A stretch of 64,000 nt of DNA from Solobacterium sp. (GTDB lineage: Bacteria; Bacillota_I; Bacilli_A; Erysipelotrichales; Erysipelotrichaceae), in assembly GCA_017510405.1 (NCBI GenBank), contig JAFWNG010000023.1, positions 115,729 to 179,728 of the forward strand, given 5' to 3'. The notes below the pieces were generated by a model, which saw only the letters and a program-made list of their open reading frames with translations, was not told the origin of the DNA and ran no database searches. The number at the start of each line of letters is the position of its first letter. The first letter of the stretch is position 1. The position numbers were made by a program, and so were the translations under genes. Below are positions 53,539 through 60,193 of the stretch, in pieces.

Positions 53539-54211
53539 GTGGATCTGCGCATTTGCCGGGTTTCTGTTCCTGACAGCAGTCCTTCTGCAGGTAATCGACA
53601 GCTGCTGTTTCTCCCATTCATTTTATGTGAAGGAATATGCGAAGAATCATACTGCGGAAACCATCGGTATGTCCGAAGAAACACTGATGGAAACGACGCA
53701 AGAACTTCTGGATTATCTGAAAGACAAACGGGATGATCTTGTCGTATACGGAGAAGTGAACGGACAGAAACGGGAGATATTCGATGCGCGCGAGAAGCGT
53801 CATATGGTCGATGTTAAGAACCTGTACCGGAATGCCATGAATGTGAAATGGGCTGCGTTCGCCGTTTCCGCTGCTCTTATTGCGTTCTGCGCAGTGCGGA
53901 AAAAGGGATCGTTTTATGAACTGCTTCGCGACAGTTTCAAATTCGGGGGACTGCTGCTGGCAATGTTTGTGATCTTTATTCTGATCTGGGCGATCGCGGA
54001 TTTTAACGGATTCTGGATCTCGTTCCACTATCTTCTCTTTGACAACGAACTGTTCTTCCTGGATCCGAATACTGAAATTCTGATCAATATGGTTCCGGAG
54101 ACATTCTTCTTTGATCTTGTTACAAGGATCATTCTTGTATTCTTTGCAATCATGACAGTATGTGCCGGCGGTCTGCTGGTTTACGGAAAGAAGGCGGCGG
54201 ATGCAGCTTAA
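53525..54211 (+). CDS. lit: Lipoprotein intramolecular transacylase Lit (DUF1461)
   Basis: A 228-residue membrane protein with four or five helices and the DUF1461/TIGR01906 signatures KRHMVDVKNLY (H93) and SFHYLLFDNELFFLDP (H168), then LINMVPETFFF. In Enterococcus and Bacillus, Lit moves an acyl chain of diacyl lipoproteins to the N-terminal cysteine, making the lyso-form that evades TLR2/6; the two histidines match those reported as catalytic. I infer the same activity here. It overlaps rdgB and trmL at its two ends, so the three are one operon. Confidence 0.8.
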   Translation: MKTNKWICAFAGFLFLTAVLLQVIDSCCFSHSFYVKEYAKNHTAETIGMSEETLMETTQELLDYLKDKRDDLVVYGEVNGQKREIFDAREKRHMVDVKNLYRNAMNVKWAAFAVSAALIAFCAVRKKGSFYELLRDSFKFGGLLLAMFVIFILIWAIADFNGFWISFHYLLFDNELFFLDPNTEILINMVPETFFFDLVTRIILVFFAIMTVCAGGLLVYGKKAADAA

Positions 54212-54722
54212 TGTTGTTCTGTATGAACCCGAGATTCCTCAGAATACCGGGAATATCATGCGAACATGCACTGTGTGGAATGCACGTCTTCATCTGATCG
54301 AACCGCTTGGCTTCTCCCTGGATGAAAAACACCTGCGCCGTGCCGGTATGGACTATATAAAATCTCTTGATTATACAGTTTATCCGGACTGGAACAGTTT
54401 TCTGGAAAAGAATCCCCATGGTGAGTTCTACTTTGCCACAAGATACGGTCATCAGCCGCCCGACCGGTTTGACTATACTCTGTCGGATGATGATATCTAT
54501 CTTGTATTCGGAAAGGAAAGCACAGGAATACCGAAAGAGATCCTGAAGGAGCATCTCGACAGGTGCATGCGCATTCCCATGCGGGGAGAATTCCGCAGTA
54601 TGAATCTGAGCAACTGCGCTGCTGTGTGCATGTACGAAGTGCTGCGGCAGCGGAATTATGAAGGACTGTCCACAGAGGAAGTGATCAAAGGCAGCCATGT
54701 GCTGGATAAATCACCTGAATAG
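54201..54722 (+). CDS. trmL: tRNA (cytidine(34)-2'-O)-methyltransferase TrmL
   Basis: SPOUT-family methyltransferase of the wobble base of tRNA-Leu species. The 173 residues include YEPEIPQNTGNIMRTC, FGKESTGIPKEIL and the knot-forming RSMNLSNCAAVCMYE. ATG 54201 (MQLNVVLYEPEIP) is the standard start; it overlaps lit by 11 bases. Confidence 0.96.
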   Translation: MQLNVVLYEPEIPQNTGNIMRTCTVWNARLHLIEPLGFSLDEKHLRRAGMDYIKSLDYTVYPDWNSFLEKNPHGEFYFATRYGHQPPDRFDYTLSDDDIYLVFGKESTGIPKEILKEHLDRCMRIPMRGEFRSMNLSNCAAVCMYEVLRQRNYEGLSTEEVIKGSHVLDKSPE

Positions 54723-54764
54723 ACGGCCAGAATCAAATAAGCTAGTATAAGTGATGGTGATAAT

Positions 54765-54962
54765 ATGCTTGAATCGATCAGTGATGGTATTTCTCTGCTT
54801 GTATGTGCATTTGCTGCGGTCCTTGCGTCCTACTGGATGTTCCGGATCACAGACAAGCATCATGACAAAGCATTGAGAGAAAGAGAAGACCGGTACTTCC
54901 GACTGTCGGAAGAACTGGATGATGATTACGGCGATGACCGTGATACGTTTTACTACGAATAA
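54765..54962 (+). CDS. Small single-span membrane protein, unknown
   Basis: A 65-residue product: one membrane helix (SLLVCAFAAVLASYWMF) then an acidic, tyrosine-containing tail (LSEELDDDYGDDRDTFYYE). A TATAAG at 54746-54751 would place the mRNA start only about 7 bases upstream of the ATG; no clear Shine-Dalgarno. Not recognised. Confidence 0.6.
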   Translation: MLESISDGISLLVCAFAAVLASYWMFRITDKHHDKALREREDRYFRLSEELDDDYGDDRDTFYYE

Positions 54963-54982
54963 GAAACAAGGGGGATTTAGAT

Positions 54983-55435
54983 ATGATTCAGGAATGCATA
55001 ACTACAGAAAAGGCGCCGAAGGCGATCGGCCCGTATTCTCCTGCAATTAAACTTGGCGATATGATCTTTACATCGGGTCAGCTTCCGATCGTTCCCGAGA
55101 CAGGCGAACTGATCTCGGATTCCATTGAAGAGCAGACAGCACAGTGCCTGCGCAACATTGAAGCCATCCTGGAAGAAGCCGGGATCTCAATGAAATATGT
55201 ACTGAAAACGACGGTCTATATGACAGATCTGAGTGAGTTCGGAAAAATGAATGCGGTCTACGCCGATTTCTTCACGGAACCGTATCCGGCAAGAAGCGCT
55301 GCGCAGGTATCTGCTCTTGCCAAAGGGGCACGCATTGAGATCGAATGCATTGCGCTGGATACGAGAGCACTGGAAGTGATCTGCTCGCAGGAAGGCTGCT
55401 CCAGCTGTGAAACAGCCTGTGGAAGGGAAGAATAA
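54983..55435 (+). CDS. RidA-family deaminase with Cys-rich tail
   Basis: RidA-type proteins hydrolyse reactive enamine/imine intermediates. The first ~128 residues are a normal RidA (APKAIGPYSPAIKLGDMIFTSGQLP...PYPARSAAQVSALAKGARIEIECIA) with the substrate-binding Arg in PARSAAQ. The last ~20 residues form an unusual extension with four cysteines, CSQEGCSSCETACG (CxxxxCxxCxxxC), which could bind metal or be redox-active. Sits 3 bases before the ComK-like gene. Confidence 0.9.
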   Translation: MIQECITTEKAPKAIGPYSPAIKLGDMIFTSGQLPIVPETGELISDSIEEQTAQCLRNIEAILEEAGISMKYVLKTTVYMTDLSEFGKMNAVYADFFTEPYPARSAAQVSALAKGARIEIECIALDTRALEVICSQEGCSSCETACGREE

Positions 55436-55438
55436 CTC

Positions 55439-55924
55439 TTGCGGTTTCTGATAATCTGCCCTGAGGGCAGGTGTTCCCGGATGCTCAGCAGCAGCGGACA
55501 GTGGCAGCATTCCGATCAGTCTGTGAATCGCTTTATAGACGATCTGTGCGTACAGTGCGGAAGCACAGCCGACGGCAGACGCGAGGCATTTCGCCGGCTG
55601 ACCGGTTACCGTCAGAAAGTGCCGGTGCTGATCAGCGAACGCAGGCAGTATCTGATGTTTCCGACGCTTTCTCCCGACAATCCTGAATGTGTATGGCTGT
55701 CATACAGTGATATTCTGGATATCGTTCCGGCCGGAGATGCGGAATCTGAGGTCCTGTTTATCAACGGTACCAGGATAAGCATTCCGTTCAGTACAAGAAT
55801 GCTGCGGAAACAGATGAAGCGCTGCGATGAATATCTTCAGATCCTTGACGGATCAGATTGCCCGGCAGACCGTGCGGAAGATCAGAAAGAGCTTCTGAGG
55901 AAACTGCTCAGCCAGGAAGAATGA
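55439..55924 (+). CDS. ComK-like competence transcription factor
   Basis: A 161-residue protein resembling ComK over its core: GRREAFRRLTGYRQKVPVLIS, YLMFPTLSPDNPECVWLSYSDI and LFINGTRISIPFSTRMLRKQMKRCDEYL match the conserved K(x)P(x)(x)(I/V), FPT-S-C-W and NG-(x)5-S-(x)5-Q elements of the family. It is shorter than Bacillus ComK (~190), lacking the C-terminal tail recognised by MecA. It starts at TTG 55439, three bases after the RidA stop, with GGGAAG upstream. A direct role in DNA-uptake gene activation is inferred. Confidence 0.75.
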   Translation: MRFLIICPEGRCSRMLSSSGQWQHSDQSVNRFIDDLCVQCGSTADGRREAFRRLTGYRQKVPVLISERRQYLMFPTLSPDNPECVWLSYSDILDIVPAGDAESEVLFINGTRISIPFSTRMLRKQMKRCDEYLQILDGSDCPADRAEDQKELLRKLLSQEE

Positions 55925-55925
55925 T

Positions 55926-55947
55926 AAGGTGCATAAGGCACCTTTTT
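55926..55947 (+). terminator. Intrinsic terminator after the ComK-like gene
   Basis: AAGGTGC/GCACCTT stem, ATAAG loop, short T-run. Confidence 0.8.
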
Positions 55948-55973
55948 ATCATTTGCTGATGCACAAAAAGGGA

Positions 55974-56003
55974 TTGACTAGAACAGCTGCCTGTTAATAC
56001 AAT
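55974..56003 (+). promoter_or_regulatory. Upstream promoter of spx with inverted repeat
   Basis: TTGACT (55974-55979), 18 bases, TACAAT (55998-56003). A perfect 9-bp inverted repeat TTAATACAA (55994-56002) and TTGTATTAA (56021-56029) overlaps the -10 and the predicted start; possible operator, or a hairpin if transcribed from further upstream. Confidence 0.6.
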
Positions 56004-56086
56004 TGTTTAGTATTTCTGCCTTGTATTAAGGGCCGACCTGCGGATGGGCAGCGGTCTGAGGTTTTGAATCAGGGCAGGGAAATGCA

Positions 56087-56095
56087 TGCTATACT
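56087..56095 (+). promoter_or_regulatory. Proximal extended -10 promoter of spx
   Basis: TGCTATACT; start near 56102, leaving a ~9-base leader containing GGAGG. The ~85 bases between the two promoters include a GACC..GGTC imperfect hairpin but no gene. Confidence 0.6.
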
Positions 56096-56110
56096 GGTAA
56101 CGGAGGCTCC

Positions 56111-56548
56111 ATGATCGTTATTTATACTTCACCGGGATGCGCATCCTGCCGTAAAGTCAAACAATGGCTCAAGGAACGCAATCTTCCCTTTATTGAAAAA
56201 AATATTTTCAAGACGCTGCTGAATGATACGGAAATCAAGCATCTTCTTATGCGCAGTGAAAACGGAAGCGATGATATTATTTCCAAGCGTTCAAAAGTTC
56301 TTCAGGAAAGTCAGATCGATATTGAGTCGATGACCACGGATCAGCTGATCCGGTTCATTAAACAGAATCCGAGCATCCTGAAACGGCCGATCATCCTGAA
56401 TGAAGACAACTTTCAGGTAGGATACGATGAAGAAGAGATCGGGGTATTCGTTCCTTCGGAACTCAGAAGAATTGCAGCAAACAACTGCACGAACAAATGT
56501 CCGAGCTACAAAGCCTGCGGCTCGATCGTGAAAGATAAAGAGGAATGA
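56111..56548 (+). CDS. spx: Spx/ArsC-family redox regulator
   Basis: A 145-residue Spx: TSPGCASCRKVKQWL with the redox switch C10/C13, NIFKTLLNDTEIKHLL, DDIISKRSKVLQ and RPIILNEDNFQVGYDEEEIGVF. Spx binds the RNA polymerase alpha C-terminal domain and activates thiol-stress genes. The C-terminus has an added cysteine motif NNCTNKCPSYKACG (about residues 122-135) not present in Bacillus Spx. Two promoters lie upstream, fitting stress control. Confidence 0.92.
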   Translation: MIVIYTSPGCASCRKVKQWLKERNLPFIEKNIFKTLLNDTEIKHLLMRSENGSDDIISKRSKVLQESQIDIESMTTDQLIRFIKQNPSILKRPIILNEDNFQVGYDEEEIGVFVPSELRRIAANNCTNKCPSYKACGSIVKDKEE

Positions 56549-56570
56549 AGCGCAAGCTTCTTCTTTTCTT
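56547..56570 (+). terminator. Weak terminator after spx
   Basis: 5-bp GAAGC/GCTTC stem with GCAA loop starting at the stop codon, followed by TTCTTTTCTT; 17 bases before mnmA. Confidence 0.45.
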
Positions 56571-56586
56571 GTAAGGGAGATACAGT

Positions 56587-57732
56587 ATGAAAAAAGTACT
56601 TGTAGGGCTGTCAGGAGGCGTTGACAGCGCTGTTGCGGCATACCTGCTGAAAGAACAGGGATACGATGTGACCTGCGCGTTCATGCGGAACTGGGATTCG
56701 GCTGCGAATGATGATATCAGCGGAAACCCGACGCTGGATGATCCGGTGTGTCCGCAGGAAGAAGATTATCACGATGCCCAGGCGGTTGCCGACATGCTCG
56801 GCCTGCCGCTTCTCCGCATAGATTTTATCCAGGAGTACTGGACAGATGTGTTTGCTGAATTCCTTCGTGAATACCGCCGGGGACGCACGCCAAACCCGGA
56901 TATTCTGTGCAACAGATACATTAAGTTCGACAGTTTCATGAAATTCGGCGCGTCAAAGGGATTTGATACGGTAGCGACCGGACATTATGCAAAGATCGTG
57001 AAGGACGAAAAAGGAACATGGCTTGCCAAAGCGGATGACCGCAATAAGGACCAGTCGTACTTTCTGGCAGAGGTCCGGCCCGAAGTATGGCCGCATGTGA
57101 TCTTTCCACTTGGCAGTATTTCGAAGCCGGAAGTGCGCGAAATTGCCGGCAGACTGCAGCTGTCGATCGCTGCCAAGAAGGATTCGACTGGCATCTGCTT
57201 TATCGGTGAACGTAAATTCCGTGAGTTTCTGAGCAATTATCTGCCGATGAAGCCGGGAGATATCGTCAATATCAATACGGGAAAGAAAGTCGGAACCCAT
57301 AAAGGCGTGCTGTATTACACGGTCGGTCAGCGGAAAGGTCTGGATATCGGCGGAACCGGTCCGTACTACGCGGTCGGAAAAGATGTGGAAGCGAATGTGC
57401 TGTTCGTGACGGATGAAGCGCATCAGGAATATCTGTATTCGGATGCCTGCATCGTGGAAGATGTCAACTATATGACTGAGATCACGGAACCGCTTGCGTG
57501 TGCTGCAAAATTCCGCTATCGCCAGCCGGATAATGCAGTCTTCATTGAACCGCGGGAAGACGGCACACTGGCGGTCCGTTATCCGCAGACAGTGCGTTCC
57601 TTTACACCGGGACAGGAAGCGGTCTTCTATTATGACGATAAAGTGATCTGCGGCGGACGCATACAGTCAGTCTGGAAAAACGGCCAGGATCTTATGGAGA
57701 CGATCCGTGAGACTGCCGAAAAGAATAAATAA
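56587..57732 (+). CDS. mnmA: tRNA-specific 2-thiouridylase MnmA
   Basis: Makes 2-thiouridine at wobble position 34 of tRNA-Lys, -Glu and -Gln. The 381 residues include the PP-loop GLSGGVDSAVAAYLL, catalytic cysteines in NPDILCNRYIKF and STGICFIGE. Sulfur probably comes from a cysteine desulfurase (the one at 356-1495 is a candidate). Position before recD2 and alaS matches Bacillus. Confidence 0.97.
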   Translation: MKKVLVGLSGGVDSAVAAYLLKEQGYDVTCAFMRNWDSAANDDISGNPTLDDPVCPQEEDYHDAQAVADMLGLPLLRIDFIQEYWTDVFAEFLREYRRGRTPNPDILCNRYIKFDSFMKFGASKGFDTVATGHYAKIVKDEKGTWLAKADDRNKDQSYFLAEVRPEVWPHVIFPLGSISKPEVREIAGRLQLSIAAKKDSTGICFIGERKFREFLSNYLPMKPGDIVNINTGKKVGTHKGVLYYTVGQRKGLDIGGTGPYYAVGKDVEANVLFVTDEAHQEYLYSDACIVEDVNYMTEITEPLACAAKFRYRQPDNAVFIEPREDGTLAVRYPQTVRSFTPGQEAVFYYDDKVICGGRIQSVWKNGQDLMETIRETAEKNK

Positions 57733-57737
57733 GCATT

Positions 57738-59918
57738 ATGGAAGAAGAACTGATCAAACTGAACGGAAAGTTCACGTATATTCTGTTCAGGAATGAAGAA
57801 AACTATTATACAGTCGCAAAGTTCCGCATCAATGACCAGAACGAAAGAACGATCACTGTAACCGGAACGCTGGCACAGGTCCAGACCGATATTCTGTATA
57901 ACATTTTCGGAAAATATGTTGAACATCCGCGGTACGGCATGCAGTTCGCTCTGCAGTCGTATGAAAAGCCGCTGCCGAGTGAACGGGAAGGCATTATCCG
58001 CTATCTGTCGGGCATCCAGTTTCCCGGCGTCGGCAAAAAGACTGCTGAGAAGATCGTTTCGGCACTCGGGGATGAGGCATTATCCATGATTCGTCAGGAT
58101 CCGCTGTGTCTTCGTACGATTCCGGATCTCTCCGAAAAAGTGATCGAATCCATCTCGGAAGGCATTCAGATGGAAGAAGACGGGATGGAAGAACTGATCC
58201 GTTTCCTGAACATCCACGGGATCGGAATGCGGAATCTCGTCCGTCTGAATAAGGCATACGGGAAGAAAGCACTTGAAAAAATAAGTGAGAATCCGTACCG
58301 CGTCATTGAGGAATGCGACGGCTTCGGCTTCGCTACGGCAGATAAGATCGCCATGAATCTCGGATTCTCTGTTTCGGATGAGAGAAGACTGTATGCTTTT
58401 CTGGTGTCGCTTGTCTCCGATATGACGATGAGCAGCGGCGACAGCTATCTCCTGTACGGCGATGTGAAGCAGGAATACGAAAAACAGACGCAGGGAATCG
58501 ACAGTGATTTTGATGAAATACTGGATCTTGCGGCCCGCAGAGGACTGCTGCGCGTCGAAAAGGACAGGATCTATCCGAAAGCCCAGTATGACGCAGAAGT
58601 TTTTATTGCGTCTTATCTGAAAGAGTTTCCGTACAGAGATCTGCCGGAGTGCCCCGACAGCGTACTGGAGGGATATCTGACGGCATTGCAGAAAGATGTC
58701 GGCATTGAATACGATGAAAGCCAGGCGGAAGCGATCCGGTCATTTTTTCAGAACGATATTCAGATCATTACCGGCGGACCGGGCACCGGGAAAACGACGG
58801 TCGTCCGGGCGCTTGTCCGGCTGTTTCATATGATGTATCCGGAACATACGATCGTGTGCGCTGCTCCGACCGGCAGAGCTGCCAAAAGACTGGCGGAACT
58901 GACAGATACAAGCGCCGCGACGATCCATTCGCTGCTCCAGTGGGATCTGGAAAGCAACTCGTTTGGTAAAAACGAGGATGATCCGATCACATGCGATCTT
59001 CTGATCGTGGATGAGTTCTCCATGGTCGATACCTGGCTGATGTACAATCTGCTCAAAGCCGGCAGAAACATCCGCAAGATCTGCCTGATCGGTGATGAAG
59101 ACCAGCTGCCGAGCGTCGGCCCGGGCAGTGTGCTGCGTGATCTTACGGTTTCCGGCGTGATCCCGGTATGCCGTCTTCAGTACATCTACCGGCAGAAAAA
59201 CGGAAGCGACGTCATTGCGCTGGCACATGCCGTACGGGAAGGAAAAGCAGATCTTTCACTCTATAAAGGGGAAGTGCGCTTTATCGAATGTCCGCGTAAT
59301 TTCATACGCAATGCCGTTCTTGATATCGTGCGGGCATATCTGGATAACGATTACCGGATCGACGATATCCAGGTGCTTTCTCCCATGTATAACGGAAATG
59401 CGGGTATTCATGTTCTGAACAATGCTCTGCAGGAATGCTTCAATCCGCCGGCTCCGGACAAGGAAGAATACCGCTACGGATATCAGATCTTCCGGGAAGG
59501 GGACAAGATCCTGCAGCTGAAGAATCAGCCGGATGATGATGTATACAACGGGGATATCGGCATTCTGGAAGAGATCGTAGACGCAAAACACAGCGAAGAT
59601 CATGTCACGACGCTGTATGTGAATTTCCAGGACAATGTTGTTGAATACAAACAGGACGGACTGGACCGCATCACGCTGGCATATGCGATCAGCGTTCATA
59701 AAGCGCAGGGATCCGAGTATCCCGTCGTCATTATGCCGTTTTCGTACCAGCACAGTTATATGCTGCAGAGAAAACTCATCTATACCGCGTGCACAAGAGC
59801 CCGCAAGGCATTGATTATGCTCGGCGAAAAAGGCGCATTTGAAAGAGGAATCGCTACTTCAGAACGGTATGTGAGAAAAACGACGCTTTGTGAGCGTCTG
59901 CTCTCAGACAGCATCTAA
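57738..59918 (+). CDS. recD2: ATP-dependent DNA helicase RecD2
   Basis: A 726-residue 5'-3' helicase of superfamily 1B. Long RecD2-type N-terminal domain with helix-hairpin-helix (GIQFPGVGKKTAEKIV), then GGPGTGKTTVVRAL (Walker A), LLIVDEFSMVDTWLM (Walker B), GDEDQLPSVGPG and the C-terminal AYAISVHKAQGSEYPVVI and YTACTRARKALIMLG motifs. Involved in replication-fork and mismatch repair in Bacillus. Starts 5 bases after mnmA. Confidence 0.96.
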   Translation: MEEELIKLNGKFTYILFRNEENYYTVAKFRINDQNERTITVTGTLAQVQTDILYNIFGKYVEHPRYGMQFALQSYEKPLPSEREGIIRYLSGIQFPGVGKKTAEKIVSALGDEALSMIRQDPLCLRTIPDLSEKVIESISEGIQMEEDGMEELIRFLNIHGIGMRNLVRLNKAYGKKALEKISENPYRVIEECDGFGFATADKIAMNLGFSVSDERRLYAFLVSLVSDMTMSSGDSYLLYGDVKQEYEKQTQGIDSDFDEILDLAARRGLLRVEKDRIYPKAQYDAEVFIASYLKEFPYRDLPECPDSVLEGYLTALQKDVGIEYDESQAEAIRSFFQNDIQIITGGPGTGKTTVVRALVRLFHMMYPEHTIVCAAPTGRAAKRLAELTDTSAATIHSLLQWDLESNSFGKNEDDPITCDLLIVDEFSMVDTWLMYNLLKAGRNIRKICLIGDEDQLPSVGPGSVLRDLTVSGVIPVCRLQYIYRQKNGSDVIALAHAVREGKADLSLYKGEVRFIECPRNFIRNAVLDIVRAYLDNDYRIDDIQVLSPMYNGNAGIHVLNNALQECFNPPAPDKEEYRYGYQIFREGDKILQLKNQPDDDVYNGDIGILEEIVDAKHSEDHVTTLYVNFQDNVVEYKQDGLDRITLAYAISVHKAQGSEYPVVIMPFSYQHSYMLQRKLIYTACTRARKALIMLGEKGAFERGIATSERYVRKTTLCERLLSDSI

Positions 59919-59944
59919 TTTGTTCTTCCAAACTGTAAAGAATG

Positions 59945-59953
59945 TGGTAAGAT
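59945..59953 (+). promoter_or_regulatory. Extended -10 promoter of alaS
   Basis: TGGTAAGAT just downstream of the recD2 stop; the T-box leader begins a few bases later. Confidence 0.55.
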
Positions 59954-59957
59954 ATTC

Positions 59958-60175
59958 AGGAAATCGCTGAAGAAGATCAAGTAGTGCATGAAGAAGCGCC
60001 AAGAGAGGGAATGGCTGGTGTGAATTCTCCGCGGAAAGTGCATGAAGCTGCTTCTGAGAGTGCCCGAAAGGGCAACGGACGCCGCCGTTACCGGCAGTAA
60101 TTAAGGTGCGTGCACTAAGCACGAACCAGGATGGTACCGCGTGCAAACGTTCCTGGATTCAGGAACGTTTTATTA
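59958..60175 (+). ncRNA. T-box riboswitch, alanine specifier
   Basis: Leader of alaS. The specifier loop reads GAA-GCT with GCT (Ala) at 60047-60049; the T-box sequence AGGATGGTACCGCGTGC lies at 60128-60144; the terminator is the stem AAACGTTCCTG/CAGGAACGTTT (60145-60170) followed by TATTATT. Uncharged tRNA-Ala is expected to turn on alaS. Confidence 0.93.
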
Positions 60176-60193
60176 TTACAGGAGGAAACAGTT

